Made by a program: the position numbers and the translations under genes. 58,991 nt of DNA from the NCBI GenBank assembly GCA_934757155.1, contig CAKVLI010000010.1, positions 1-58,991 of the forward strand. Direction: 5' to 3'. The notes under the pieces are model-generated. The model did not search any database, had not been told where the DNA came from, and saw only the letters and a program-made list of their open reading frames with translations. How positions within the stretch are numbered: position 1 is the first letter of the stretch; the number at the start of each line of letters is the position of its first letter. The stretch is from an uncultured Candidatus Melainabacteria bacterium. GTDB lineage: Bacteria; Cyanobacteriota; Vampirovibrionia; Gastranaerophilales; Gastranaerophilaceae. This document shows, in pieces, positions 15,194 to 23,707 of the stretch.

Positions 15194-16191
15194 TCTTCGT
15201 CTTTTTCCATAGCACGTCTTAGAATATTTCTGTCAATCTTTTTTGTGCCATATTTTTTATGAGATTCTTCCATAAGTTTTTCGCTTGGTCTTTTAACTTT
15301 GCGTGTTGATTTTTTCTTTTCAGGCGCAGGGAGCGAACCGTTTAGTTCGCGATACCACATTCCCCATAAAATTGAGCGAAGAGGCAGAGTGTATTGGATA
15401 AAAATTTGTGAAATAAAGGATGATACAACAAGAGTTGAAAGTCCTTCAATTGTTATTGGCGGAATATATGCCAGTGCCAAATATTTGTTAATTTCCAGTA
15501 TCGGCAATGTTTCAAGAAACGCACCAGCAACATTTGATAAAGCATCCGTAATCTTCAAGATTTCAGAAATTGAAAGAACAATTTGCGGAACAAACACGTA
15601 AGTTAACGCTCCGGCAAGCGCAATTAACATAAATGTTGACGCAAAGTGACCGTGAATCAAAAGCATACTTTTCTTTGCACAGCCGACGGGAGAGAGTTCA
15701 GGCTCATAAGTAAACACCTGAAAAATTAACACAAAGAATACCGCCAAAATTCCGCACGGAACCCAAAATATCGGAAGAGCCGATAGCAAAGAAAAAATTC
15801 CGACCAATAACCAAATTCCAACAAACGGAACTGTTCTTCTTTTGATTAATTCCGTGTGTGCATCAAAATCATAAACTTTCCCAGATTTAAGCATATTCTC
15901 AAGCATTGAGTTTACCGCGCCATAAGCAACCAAATATTCCCAAAAAGCTTTCAGAAAAATTGCAAGCCCCGGAACCGTAACCAAAATGGCGAGCAAAATC
16001 AACAAATTAAAATCAAGGTCTGCCGGAATGTATTTTATATAAAGATAATAAAGCCCGAATATCAAAATCAACCCGCCGATTTGTCCAAGAACAGGGAACG
16101 TCATATATTTTACAAACTTATCAAAGTTTGAAAAATACAAACCTATTGATTCCGTAAAAATTCCCAGCGGTGTTTTATTCTTTTTTGACAT
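15190..16191 (-). CDS. Multi-pass membrane protein of unknown function
   Basis: A 333-residue protein with six or seven hydrophobic segments between about residues 30 and 285, then a basic cytosolic tail (KKKSTRKVKRPSEKLMEES). Pattern and length resemble families of bacterial six-helix membrane proteins that lack catalytic motifs (DUF-type), but I cannot name one. The ATG at 16191 is preferred: GAGG lies eight bases upstream, whereas the TTG two codons before is poorly placed. Its stop overlaps the opposing gene's stop. Confidence 0.65.
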   Translation of the reverse strand: MSKKNKTPLGIFTESIGLYFSNFDKFVKYMTFPVLGQIGGLILIFGLYYLYIKYIPADLDFNLLILLAILVTVPGLAIFLKAFWEYLVAYGAVNSMLENMLKSGKVYDFDAHTELIKRRTVPFVGIWLLVGIFSLLSALPIFWVPCGILAVFFVLIFQVFTYEPELSPVGCAKKSMLLIHGHFASTFMLIALAGALTYVFVPQIVLSISEILKITDALSNVAGAFLETLPILEINKYLALAYIPPITIEGLSTLVVSSFISQIFIQYTLPLRSILWGMWYRELNGSLPAPEKKKSTRKVKRPSEKLMEESHKKYGTKKIDRNILRRAMEKDED

Positions 16192-16249
16192 TATCAAAGC
16201 CTCTTTTACTAACTTAAATATTTCTGAAGATTTTTATAATAAATTATTG

Positions 16250-16255
16250 TATTAT
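16250..16255 (+). promoter_or_regulatory. -10 box six bases before the PHP gene ATG
   Basis: TATTAT, AAACGT, ATG. No ribosome-binding site is present, so a leaderless transcript is likely. Confidence 0.45.
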
Positions 16256-16261
16256 AAACGT

Positions 16262-16891
16262 ATGAAAAATTTAAGAAAAATATTGAGCAATTTTACAAAA
16301 GAGGATTATCAAAATAATTTGGTAAACCTTCATATACATACAACCTGTTCTGACGGAGAGGGTGATTATAACCAGATTGTTGAAAGCGCAAAACAAAAAG
16401 GATATAAGCTTATTGCAATTACTGACCACAACACGATTGAAGCACACAAAAATATTCAGGATGAAATTCTGTTAACAGGTGTTGAGTTCGATTGTTGGTT
16501 CGGATATGTGTTCATCCACCTTATTGCTTACGGAATTGACATAAATCATCCCGCACTGCTTCCGTTTTTAGCAAAAAATAAAGCCGAAACAGAAGCGGTT
16601 GTTTTAAGACTTTTTTCCAAAAGAAACGTAAAAGATTTGATTGGCGCAATTCACCAAGCCGGCGGAATAGCAGTCTTAGCACACCCTGCTTGTTATTGGG
16701 CGTTGAGTTTAAAAAATCTTGTTAATAATTTAATAAAAATCGGTCTAGACGGAATTGAAACTTATTATCCTTATCCGCGTTTCAGAAAGATTGTAAAATT
16801 CCATACCGCAAAAGATGTCCTAAAAATCGCAGAAAAATACCCGCAATTAATCAAAACCGGCGGAACAGATTTTCACGGAAAAATATTCTAG
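16262..16891 (+). CDS. PHP-domain phosphoesterase
   Basis: A 209-residue metal-dependent phosphoesterase of the PHP superfamily. Metal-ligand motifs are in order: HIHTTCSDG (motif I), ITDHNTI (II), a glutamate in TGVEFD, HQAGGIAVLAHPA (III) and TGGTDFHG (IV). The domain fills the whole protein, so it is a stand-alone enzyme such as a 5'-3' oligonucleotide or nucleoside 3',5'-bisphosphate phosphatase (the YciV/TrpH group); the substrate is an inference. The start at 16262 lies six bases after a -10 box; a TTG five codons upstream would place the promoter inside the gene. Confidence 0.88.
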   Translation: MKNLRKILSNFTKEDYQNNLVNLHIHTTCSDGEGDYNQIVESAKQKGYKLIAITDHNTIEAHKNIQDEILLTGVEFDCWFGYVFIHLIAYGIDINHPALLPFLAKNKAETEAVVLRLFSKRNVKDLIGAIHQAGGIAVLAHPACYWALSLKNLVNNLIKIGLDGIETYYPYPRFRKIVKFHTAKDVLKIAEKYPQLIKTGGTDFHGKIF

Positions 16892-16999
16892 GTTTCAATA
16901 AACTACCCGTCAGAGCGATTTATTTATCCCCAATCCGATAATTTTTTTTCGACCTCGACAATAATACAATATACCTGTCGAAAATAAATAGGAGGGGAT

Positions 17000-17839
17000 A
17001 TGACCAGCATTTATACAGCACCGGTCTATAAACTTGAAGAGTTGAATAATCTCTTCATTGAACTGACCGCAAAAAATTGTAATCAGAGATGTAAAAGTTG
17101 TTATATTGATTTCAGTAATATTAAAAGTTTTTCAAAAACTGTAAAAGATTTTATTTCTATCGATAAAATCAAAGAGGCTCTTGACGATACAAAACACGAA
17201 AGTCTTCACTGTATTTATTTAACAGGTGCAGAGCCGATGACTCACCCTGATTTTAATTCAATTCTGCGCCTTTGTCTAAAAAGATGTAATGTTTGCATCT
17301 GCACAAACGCAAGTTTTTTGAATGAGAAAAAAATTAGATTTTTAAAACGAGTCGAAGATGAAGGAGTTAATCAAATTTTCTTCAAACTTTCGCTCACACA
17401 TTATCAAGAACTCGAAAGTGACAAAGCCAAATACAGAGGAAATTTCAGACAAACAATTTTCTCTTTAAAAATCTTATCAAGATACAATTTCACATCAGTT
17501 TTAACCATCCAAAATTATTACAAACTTGATAAAAATCTCATAATGGAAATGTTTAATCAAATTTTTAAAGAACAAGGAATAAATAACACCGACCTTCAAA
17601 TAACCTGTTCTTATCCTGATTTTGTAGACGAAAATTTCTCAAAACCGGCTTCGCAAACAGATTGCATGCACGGCAGAACCCTTTGCGGGAACGGAGTTTA
17701 CGCTTGCCCGTTTTTATCAAATGATTATCGCGGAAGAGTGGGAAGCTCCTTCAAAAATTTCTCTCAAACTGTCACAGCAGAAACTGATTTTTGCGCAACC
17801 TGTTCCAAAAATAACGGATGCATGTTTACAATCGGGTAA
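17000..17839 (+). CDS. Radical SAM protein with SPASM-like C-terminus
   Basis: A 279-residue radical SAM enzyme. C27, C31 and C34 form the CxxxCxxC cluster site (NCNQRCKSCYID), and the TGAEPMTHPDF segment is the SAM-binding GGE-like motif. Cysteines near the end (CMHGRTLCGNGVYACPF and FCATCSKNNGCMF) look like a short SPASM/Twitch extension that binds extra Fe-S clusters. Such proteins modify peptides or other enzymes. No peptide-substrate gene is seen beside it. GGAGG lies before the ATG. The upstream gap carries an inverted repeat TTTCGAC/GTCGAAA (16949-16985). It is probably monocistronic. Confidence 0.82.
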   Translation: MTSIYTAPVYKLEELNNLFIELTAKNCNQRCKSCYIDFSNIKSFSKTVKDFISIDKIKEALDDTKHESLHCIYLTGAEPMTHPDFNSILRLCLKRCNVCICTNASFLNEKKIRFLKRVEDEGVNQIFFKLSLTHYQELESDKAKYRGNFRQTIFSLKILSRYNFTSVLTIQNYYKLDKNLIMEMFNQIFKEQGINNTDLQITCSYPDFVDENFSKPASQTDCMHGRTLCGNGVYACPFLSNDYRGRVGSSFKNFSQTVTAETDFCATCSKNNGCMFTIG

Positions 17840-18063
17840 TGTTTTTTACAGTATATATAACTATCCGTAACACAGTCAGTCTTACAACTTTGGCGTTATA
17901 TAAAACTTATATAATCAACTTTACAATTCAAAGTGGCTGAACATTGGTTAACATTTGTAACATTATTCATATGAACTAATACTAAAGAGTTATTTTTTTG
18001 TTACGATTGTGTTATAAATAATAATGTAAAAATATATATCCAAACACGAGAACGGAGGCAAAA
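17840..18063 (+). promoter_or_regulatory. Upstream region of the branching-enzyme gene
   Basis: A 224-base AT-rich gap. It contains a TTATATAA/TTATATAA inverted repeat with a three-base spacer (17895-17914) and TTGTTACGATT at 17998-18008, which may serve as a -35 for the TAATAAT-like sequence about 16 bases later. A GGAGG site precedes 18064. Confidence 0.4.
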
Positions 18064-19782
18064 ATGTCAGTTGGACAATTCGTATTTATGTTACACAGTC
18101 ACCTGCCATATTACAGAAAAGCAGGGATGTGGCCATTCGGAGAGGAAAACCTTTACGAATGTATGGCAGAGACTTATGTACCTCTATTAAACGCTATTTC
18201 AGAATTATATGATGAAGGGATAAAGGCAAAACTTACAGTCGGTATCACACCAATTCTTGCAGAACAGTTGAACGACGAACACTTACAAAACGGGTTTGTT
18301 GAATACATTGATTCAAGAATCAAAGCTGTTTCAAAAGATTTGGAAAGATATCCTGATCCAAAAGTTGCACACTCACAACACTTGAAATATTTGGCAAAAT
18401 ATTATTTCGATTTGTGGAACAAACTTCGTGACGATTTCGTTAACAAATACGAAAAGAACTTGATTAAATATTTCAAAAAATATCAAGATTTGGGTTGTAT
18501 CGAAATCACAACTTCGGGTGCAACTCACGGATTTTCACCTTTGTTAGCAACTGACAGTAACCTGAACGCTCAGTTCAAAGTCGGACAAGATACTACAAAA
18601 AGATTGTTCGGCAAAAAAGCAATGGGCGCATGGCTTCCTGAATGTGCTTACAGACAAGGTTACGAATATGTTGGTAAAGACGGTAAAAAACACTGGAGAC
18701 CGGCTATTGAAGTAACTCTTCAAAACAACGATATCCACTACTTCTTTACAGAATCACACGTAATTGAAGGTGGTAACTCTATCGGTAACAGACGTGTTAT
18801 CGGTATGTACGGTAACATCGAATACATTCCGCTTCCTGAAAGACCTGCTACTGGTTATGACACATATTCAGCATACTGGTTACCGGATGCACAAGTTGCC
18901 GTAATGGGACGTAATGACAGAGCAGGATACCAAGTTTGGTCAGCTGCTGACGGTTACCCAGGCGACGGATGTTTCAGAGAATTCCACAAAAAAGACGATA
19001 AATCAGGTATGCATTACTGGAGAATCACATCTCCAACCACCGATTTAGGTGACAAAATGCTTTATGATCCGGTTCTTGCAATGAACAAGATTAACGAAAA
19101 CTCTGACCACTACACAACTTTGATTTACCACTTGCTAAATGATTACAAATTGGCAAAAGGTAAAGAAGGTCTTGTAATGGTTTCATTTGATACAGAACTC
19201 TTCGGACACTGGTGGTTCGAAGGTGTGGAATTCATCAAACAAGTTATCAGAAAATTCCACGATTACCTTCCGGAAGTTGAAAGACTTACTGCCGGCGAAT
19301 ATGTTACTAAATATCCGCCAAAAGAAGCTATTCAAATTCCTGAAAGCTCTTGGGGACAAGGCGGTCACTTCTATGTATGGATGAACCACTTAACAGAATG
19401 GATGTGGCCAATTATCCACTCTTGCGAAAAGAGAATTAACGCAATCGTGGATAAATATCCTAACATTCCTGATGACAAGTTGTTATTAAGAGCTTTAAAT
19501 CAAATGGCTAGAGAAAACTTGTTATTACAAAGTTCAGATTGGCCGTTCTTGATTACAACATGGCAGGCAAAAGATTATGCGACAGACAGATTCAATGAAC
19601 ACGTTGAAAGATTTGGTTTGATTGCAGATATGATAGAGTCTGGCAATATCGATGAAGCTAAATTGAAAGAATTTGAAGACATTGATAACTGCTTCCCTGC
19701 TATCGACTACAGAGTTTACCAGTCTATTGAAGAAGGCGTTATTCCTCAACAGGAAAAGAAACTTGCTCCTCTTTATAACTAG
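18064..19782 (+). CDS. GH57 1,4-alpha-glucan branching enzyme
   Basis: A 572-residue cytosolic enzyme that would add alpha-1,6 branches during glycogen synthesis. Conserved GH57 regions are seen in order: HSHLPYY near the start, TSGATHGFSPLL, GAWLPECAYR with the nucleophile E193, SFDTELFGHWWFEG with the acid/base D376, and the C-terminal QSSDWPFLITTWQ. The combination of region 4 and the SSDWPF block is typical of branching enzymes rather than GH57 amylases, though amylase activity cannot be ruled out. The gene is monocistronic, codon use is even and G/C-rich for the window, and it ends at a strong terminator, all consistent with high expression. Confidence 0.9.
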   Translation: MSVGQFVFMLHSHLPYYRKAGMWPFGEENLYECMAETYVPLLNAISELYDEGIKAKLTVGITPILAEQLNDEHLQNGFVEYIDSRIKAVSKDLERYPDPKVAHSQHLKYLAKYYFDLWNKLRDDFVNKYEKNLIKYFKKYQDLGCIEITTSGATHGFSPLLATDSNLNAQFKVGQDTTKRLFGKKAMGAWLPECAYRQGYEYVGKDGKKHWRPAIEVTLQNNDIHYFFTESHVIEGGNSIGNRRVIGMYGNIEYIPLPERPATGYDTYSAYWLPDAQVAVMGRNDRAGYQVWSAADGYPGDGCFREFHKKDDKSGMHYWRITSPTTDLGDKMLYDPVLAMNKINENSDHYTTLIYHLLNDYKLAKGKEGLVMVSFDTELFGHWWFEGVEFIKQVIRKFHDYLPEVERLTAGEYVTKYPPKEAIQIPESSWGQGGHFYVWMNHLTEWMWPIIHSCEKRINAIVDKYPNIPDDKLLLRALNQMARENLLLQSSDWPFLITTWQAKDYATDRFNEHVERFGLIADMIESGNIDEAKLKEFEDIDNCFPAIDYRVYQSIEEGVIPQQEKKLAPLYN

Positions 19783-19804
19783 TGAAATGGAAGATTAAAC
19801 AAAC

Positions 19805-19838
19805 AAAAAAAGGTGAGACTAAAATCTCACCTTTTTTA
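19805..19838 (+). terminator. Terminator of the GH57 gene
   Basis: AGGTGAGA/TCTCACCT stem flanked by A and T runs; it could also work for the opposing gene at 19852. Confidence 0.85.
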
Positions 19839-19851
19839 TTTTAAGCCTTAA

Positions 19852-20169
19852 TTACTTGGAAATACCTACAAAGAAATCTTGCATATCTTCTGTAACTTTG
19901 CTGTCTTCACAATAATTGCGAACTTTATTCAACGCAAGATTTACCCATTCTCTGAATTCTTGAATAGAACCATTGCTGAAAGCTTCACGATAACCGCTAA
20001 CAGTTTTTCCATCTTTATCCATTGATATAATGTTCAAATCATAAGATCTAGGCGCTTCTGATTTGATATTAATACGCATTATAGAATCGTTATTTTTATA
20101 TTTTGCTACACGTGAAAATGTCTTCATAGGTTTTGGGGTTGCGCAAAATGATGGATTGAATGTTATCAT
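19852..20169 (-). CDS. Unknown small protein
   Basis: A 105-residue protein I cannot place. The first part (SRVAKYKNNDSIMRINIKS) looks like beta strands; the second is helical and acidic (SIQEFREWVNLALNKVRNYC). There is no signal peptide, membrane segment or metal motif; two cysteines are scattered. A strong AAGGAG site precedes the ATG and the reading frame is clean, so it is probably real. It stands alone between the branching-enzyme gene and rpmA. Confidence 0.6.
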   Translation of the reverse strand: MITFNPSFCATPKPMKTFSRVAKYKNNDSIMRINIKSEAPRSYDLNIISMDKDGKTVSGYREAFSNGSIQEFREWVNLALNKVRNYCEDSKVTEDMQDFFVGISK

Positions 20170-20274
20170 AATTATTTCTCCTTTTTTTCATTTAAAAACC
20201 CGTAAAAATATTTTTTGCTACAAAAAGGGAGTGAAGATTAAATCTCACTCCCCTCTCTAATTTAATCCTTCAAA

Positions 20275-20529
20275 CTACACAGCGTAAACACTAACCTGTT
20301 TTCTGTCACGTCTGTGAGATTCAAATTTGACTTGACCGTCAATCAATGCGAACAAAGTATCATCAGAACCAATACCAACATTGTTTCCAGGGTGAACTTT
20401 AGTTCCTCTTTGACGAACGATGATGTTTCCGGCTTTAACAATTTCGCCACCGAATTTCTTCACACCTAAACGCTTCGCTTCGGAATCACGACCATTTCTG
20501 GTGGAACCCATACCTTTCTTATGTGCCAT
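20275..20529 (-). CDS. rpmA: Ribosomal protein L27
   Basis: Large-subunit protein whose N-terminus reaches the peptidyl-transferase centre. The 84 residues begin MAHKKGMGSTRNGRDSEAKR, then GGEIVKAGNIIVRQRGTKVH. The mature-type start (no extra N-terminal extension) means no Prp protease processing is needed, unlike in Firmicutes. It follows rplU in the standard pair. Confidence 0.97.
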   Translation of the reverse strand: MAHKKGMGSTRNGRDSEAKRLGVKKFGGEIVKAGNIIVRQRGTKVHPGNNVGIGSDDTLFALIDGQVKFESHRRDRKQVSVYAV

Positions 20530-20623
20530 TTTTATTCTCCTTTATTAATTTCTTTGTTATTTGGTCAACTTTTATTTCAGTCAACCTCTTTTATTGTTGT
20601 ACTCGACTTCACAAGTACTCTGA

Positions 20624-20980
20624 CTATGCTTCAGTTGTTTCAACAGTTTCAGCTTTAGCCTTAGAAGCAGTTGTTCTGATTTTGTTAATCATAACTCTTG
20701 CAAAGCCTTGTCTGTGACCTTGTTTTTTTCTGTAACCTTTTTTAGGTCTTTGTTTGAAAACAATAATTTTCTTAGCGCGGTCGGTCTTGAGAATAGTACC
20801 TTCAACTTTTGCATTAGCAACATAAGGTTGACCAACTTTTGATTTTTTACCGTTAACAATCATAACGACTTTATCAAAAACAACTTTAGCGTCTTTTTCT
20901 TCGCCTAATAATTCAACGTCAACATAACGTCCTTCTTCAACCTGGTATTGTTTACCACCGGTTTCAACGATTGCGTACAT
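20624..20980 (-). CDS. rplU: Ribosomal protein L21
   Basis: Large-subunit protein that depends on L20 for binding. The start at 20980 (MYAIVETGGKQYQVEEGRYV) gives 118 residues with a proper AAAGGA site; 30 codons upstream are open but unlike the family. The core FKQRPKKGYRKKQGHRQ is conserved. The C-terminus has an extra A/T/E-rich tail. Confidence 0.96.
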   Translation of the reverse strand: MYAIVETGGKQYQVEEGRYVDVELLGEEKDAKVVFDKVVMIVNGKKSKVGQPYVANAKVEGTILKTDRAKKIIVFKQRPKKGYRKKQGHRQGFARVMINKIRTTASKAKAETVETTEA

Positions 20981-21070
20981 AGTGTTTCCTTTCTTTTTTG
21001 AGGAATCGTAGAGCTTAAACCAAACTTCAGAGCATAACCCCTTCTGCGATTTCATAGCCCGTTTAGACAC

Positions 21071-21133
21071 GATTAACCTATCTAATACTATTTATATGTA
21101 ATAGTTGTAACACAAGCAATCTTCCACTGTCAA
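21071..21133 (-). promoter_or_regulatory. Candidate promoter of rplU-rpmA
   Basis: On the minus strand a TTGACA lies at 21133-21128 and, downstream, TTACAA is followed after 17 bases by TATTAG. Either could drive the operon, leaving a leader of roughly 100 bases. Confidence 0.4.
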
Positions 21134-21569
21134 GGGGGGGGATGCAGTGGGCTGGTTAGTCATCATTACAAAATTTGCGTCCTTCGGAAAAGAGATAGGG
21201 GTAAAGGGGTAAAGGTATTTGGTTGGTTGGTCACGATTACCAGCTTGGCGACTTTGTGGGCTTAGTAAAGCCGACCTACAAACTAGATGAAGAGTTGAAA
21301 AGTTGAATGATTGAATAGTTCGCATTACCCTCTCCTGGCAGGAGAGGGTTAGGGTGAGGTGTCAACATTCGCTTTACCCTGCGATTCTTCGGCTAAAGCC
21401 TCAAAATGACATTGAACATTTACCCTCTCTATTTGAGAGAGAACATAAACATATTTTGTAACAATTTGTTTACATAAAAAAAATAAAACGCAATTTTTAA
21501 AAAGAAAAAAACTTGTAAATAACAAGGGATGTTTTTTCACTCGAGGATACTAAATTAAAAGGAGAAATT
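21134..21569. other. Gene-free stretch with repeat debris
   Basis: No coding signal. It holds GGGGTAAAGGGGTAAAGG (also seen beside palindromic copy 1 at 85-98), copy 3 of the element, a short tract of the type TTCGGCTAAAGCCTCAAAATG that resembles a widely dispersed intergenic repeat, and a TTTTGTAACAA motif at 21454-21464. Confidence 0.6.
21327..21362. repeat. Dispersed palindromic element, copy 3 (reverse orientation)
   Basis: The complement of copy 1 with one or two changes; 9-bp stem CCCTCTCCT / AGGAGAGGG at 21328-21348. Confidence 0.75.
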
Positions 21570-22769
21570 ATGGTACAATCACTAAGCGCAACCGGCGTTC
21601 AAAGAACATTTAAGGACAGCACAATCAATCAATCAATCAATCAATCATTAAGCACTAACGAAAAGGTAGAAACGGGTTGGTTTTCAGATTGGTTAAATGA
21701 CAAGGACAAAGTTTGCACAGACGGAACTGATGACGGAAAATTGTCAGCTAAGGAAAGCTTAAAGAGTTTTGGAAAAGGTTTAATGGGCATCGTAAAAGCT
21801 GCCGTGAAACACCCTATTGCAACTGCAGCAACTGTAGCAGGCGGCGTAGCATTATCTGTAATCACAGGTGGTGCTGCTATTCCGGTTATGGTTGCAGCGG
21901 GTGCCGCAATCGGTGCAGGACAAATCGGATACGGCGCATATAAAGCCGCAACTGCAGATACAGATGCAGACGCTAAACAAGCTTGGGAAACAATGGGTAA
22001 CGGCACTTTTGCTCTGGCTGCATCCGCTCTCGGTGCGAAGGCTTCGCTCAAAGCAGCCGCTAAAGCAGGCGTTACCGGCGCTGAGACAACCAAAGATATA
22101 GGTATGGCAGAAGCTTTGATTCAAAACTTTAAAGCTACACCGGAAGCAGTCAAAATGAGCGGATTAAACGCAAAAGGTAACGTTTTAACGTGGACCACCG
22201 GAAAAATTCACGCTCATTCAAATGCACTTCAAGGCGCTGAAAAATACATGAGCAAAGCTAACGATGTTAAATCATACAGATTTAATCCGCAAGGAACTCC
22301 TGAAGAAATCCTTGCGAACAATCCGGGTGTATTCAGAGGTGCTGACGGAAAGTATTACTTACCAAACAAATGGAATCCGGGTGAACCGTATTTAATTGAT
22401 ACCTCTAAAGAACAAATGATTATGTTGTACGGCGGAGATGATATGGCTGTATGCGACGGAGCTATTTTCAAAGGCTCTTATGTAGATACACCGGCATATA
22501 AAACAAATGGCGCTCTTAAGTATCAAAACCCTACAGAACTTCAATACGGCAAAGTTGTTGAGGTCACAAAGCAAGCTCCCGGGGCATTCAAAATAATGCC
22601 TGAAGGCACTAAGATTCAAACTCTTGAAGGTACCAGAACAGTTCAAGCAGGGGAAGTAGTTGCTCTCGACCACGCAGGAAACCCTTACGCAACCACACCG
22701 GCAAATATTCTGAAAAGAAATACAGGATTTACTGAAACTGCTCTGAAACAATTGAACAAAACAGAGTAA
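21570..22769 (+). CDS. Unknown Gly/Ala-rich protein with a tetranucleotide repeat in its 5' end
   Basis: A 399-residue protein. An N-terminal N-Q-S-I repeat is encoded by six tandem AATC units (21623-21646). Residues about 75-130 are hydrophobic and rich in A, G and V (AATVAGGVALSVITGGAAIP), enough for one or two membrane passes or a glycine-zipper hairpin. The C-terminal half is soluble with the pattern FRGADGKYYLP, later PEGTKIQTLEGTRTVQAGEV, resembling small ligand or effector-like beta domains without a name I can give. No Sec signal is seen. It has a good AAGGAG start and a strong terminator. A gain or loss of one repeat unit would shift the frame, so it may be phase-variable. Confidence 0.7.
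   Translation: MVQSLSATGVQRTFKDSTINQSINQSLSTNEKVETGWFSDWLNDKDKVCTDGTDDGKLSAKESLKSFGKGLMGIVKAAVKHPIATAATVAGGVALSVITGGAAIPVMVAAGAAIGAGQIGYGAYKAATADTDADAKQAWETMGNGTFALAASALGAKASLKAAAKAGVTGAETTKDIGMAEALIQNFKATPEAVKMSGLNAKGNVLTWTTGKIHAHSNALQGAEKYMSKANDVKSYRFNPQGTPEEILANNPGVFRGADGKYYLPNKWNPGEPYLIDTSKEQMIMLYGGDDMAVCDGAIFKGSYVDTPAYKTNGALKYQNPTELQYGKVVEVTKQAPGAFKIMPEGTKIQTLEGTRTVQAGEVVALDHAGNPYATTPANILKRNTGFTETALKQLNKTE
21623..21646 (+). repeat. Tetranucleotide tandem repeat (AATC)6 within the coding region
   Basis: Six uninterrupted AATC units, about 18 codons after the start of the 21570 gene. Four-base units within a gene are classic slippage sites. Confidence 0.9.
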
Positions 22770-22787
22770 ATTTCAGACTCATAAATA

Positions 22788-22826
22788 AATAAGGCGAGTG
22801 GCGCAGAATGTGCCACTCGCCTTATT
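22788..22826 (+). terminator. Terminator of the 21570 gene
   Basis: A perfect 15-bp stem beginning AATAAGGCGAG with a nine-base loop. Confidence 0.85.
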
Positions 22827-22913
22827 ACATAAAATTACCCCCTTAAACTGCTCACAAGGTGAATTCATTTTCTGTTCAATGGTTATAAATTATTACCAAC
22901 AGAGGATTTCATC

Positions 22914-23564
22914 ATGATAAAATACATCACTATAATACTTGTTCTTTTTAGCATCAATCCGGTGTTTGCATACATCAGCACAAATCACTATTCACCGTAT
23001 TACAACAGGAGACCAAACATATGTTCCAAAAGTACATACGCTGACTCGAGCTACGGGAACCGACCATACAGAAATTCTAACAGTTACAGACCGCGCAGGC
23101 ACGGATATTATCAACCACCGTGCAGGCACTGTGACTACTACTCGCCCTACGACAGAATTCCCTCCGGAAATCTTAACGCACTTGAACGCTATGCTCTAAA
23201 AAAAAATTACACGCGAGAAAATGACCTCTCCAGACTCGAAAGACTTGAATCTCTCGCCTTCGGTGCAGTACAAGAAGGCGACTTAAGCACACGTTACCAA
23301 AATGTCGAAAATGCAATTCTTTCCCGTCCTCCGCAAAACGCTTACAAACGTTCTGTCATAGGAAGCATAGCCGATTTTCTCGGCGGTCAAATGACAGGTT
23401 TCACTCCATCTCTTAACAGCGGGTTCGGGAATGATGTATTTTCTAACTATCCAACCTACAGCAACTCTAGAGCCGAACAATACTCAAACGGTATTTTCGG
23501 CGGTGGCTGGGGTGTTCAGAACCAAAACTACGGACATGGCAGCAGTGTAAGAATCCTTGATTAA
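22914..23564 (+). CDS. Secreted or periplasmic protein of unknown function
   Basis: A 216-residue protein with a clear signal peptide (MIKYITIILVLFSINPVFAY; cleavage likely after A19). A Tyr/Arg/Asn-rich segment follows (about 20-80). Next is a helical block with paired R-L-E-R-L-E and L-x-x-R-Y-x-x-V-E motifs (about 105-140, RLERLESLAFGAVQEGDLS), then a Gly/Asn/Ser-rich tail. The R-L-E-x-L-E-x-x-x-F-G pattern is, to my knowledge, common in exported proteins of cyanobacterial relatives, but its role is unknown. Its stop shares TTAA with the small opposing gene. Confidence 0.65.
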   Translation: MIKYITIILVLFSINPVFAYISTNHYSPYYNRRPNICSKSTYADSSYGNRPYRNSNSYRPRRHGYYQPPCRHCDYYSPYDRIPSGNLNALERYALKKNYTRENDLSRLERLESLAFGAVQEGDLSTRYQNVENAILSRPPQNAYKRSVIGSIADFLGGQMTGFTPSLNSGFGNDVFSNYPTYSNSRAEQYSNGIFGGGWGVQNQNYGHGSSVRILD

Positions 23565-23707
23565 AAACTCTTAGGGTTTTGTTTTTCCGGATGAGCAGAA
23601 TTCGAAAGTATTATCTCATAATACTCATTCTTATCAATATTCACGCCCATATTTTTAGTATCAATTTTAAATTTCTTTTTCTTAGGTTTGTAAGGATTAT
23701 TTGCCAT
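23561..23707 (-). CDS. Small basic protein downstream of panD
   Basis: A 48-residue frame (MANNPYKPKKKKFKIDTKNM at the start) whose ATG lies inside the last codons of panD, overlapping by 11 bases. The stop overlaps the convergent secreted-protein gene by four bases. Its position exactly fills the space between two genes and its start is coupled to panD. Charge is basic at the N-terminus and mixed later. No family was recognised; chance is possible at this size. Confidence 0.5.
   Translation of the reverse strand: MANNPYKPKKKKFKIDTKNMGVNIDKNEYYEIILSNSAHPEKQNPKSF

Noticed and set aside
16949..16985. TTTCGAC/GTCGAAA as a SOS (LexA) box before the radical SAM gene
   Set aside because: The spacing between arms is far too long for a LexA site; kept only as a hairpin note.
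20981..21070. Upstream extension of L21 by 30 codons
   Set aside because: MYAIVETGG is the universal start and has its own ribosome-binding site; the extension is leader RNA.
21092..21540. Two 60-80 codon minus-strand frames in the repeat-rich gap
   Set aside because: They run through the palindromic element and low-complexity tracts, have no ribosome-binding site and no protein-like pattern.
21641..22124. Minus-strand frames opposite the Gly/Ala-rich gene
   Set aside because: Shadows caused by biased codon use; no starts and no family pattern.
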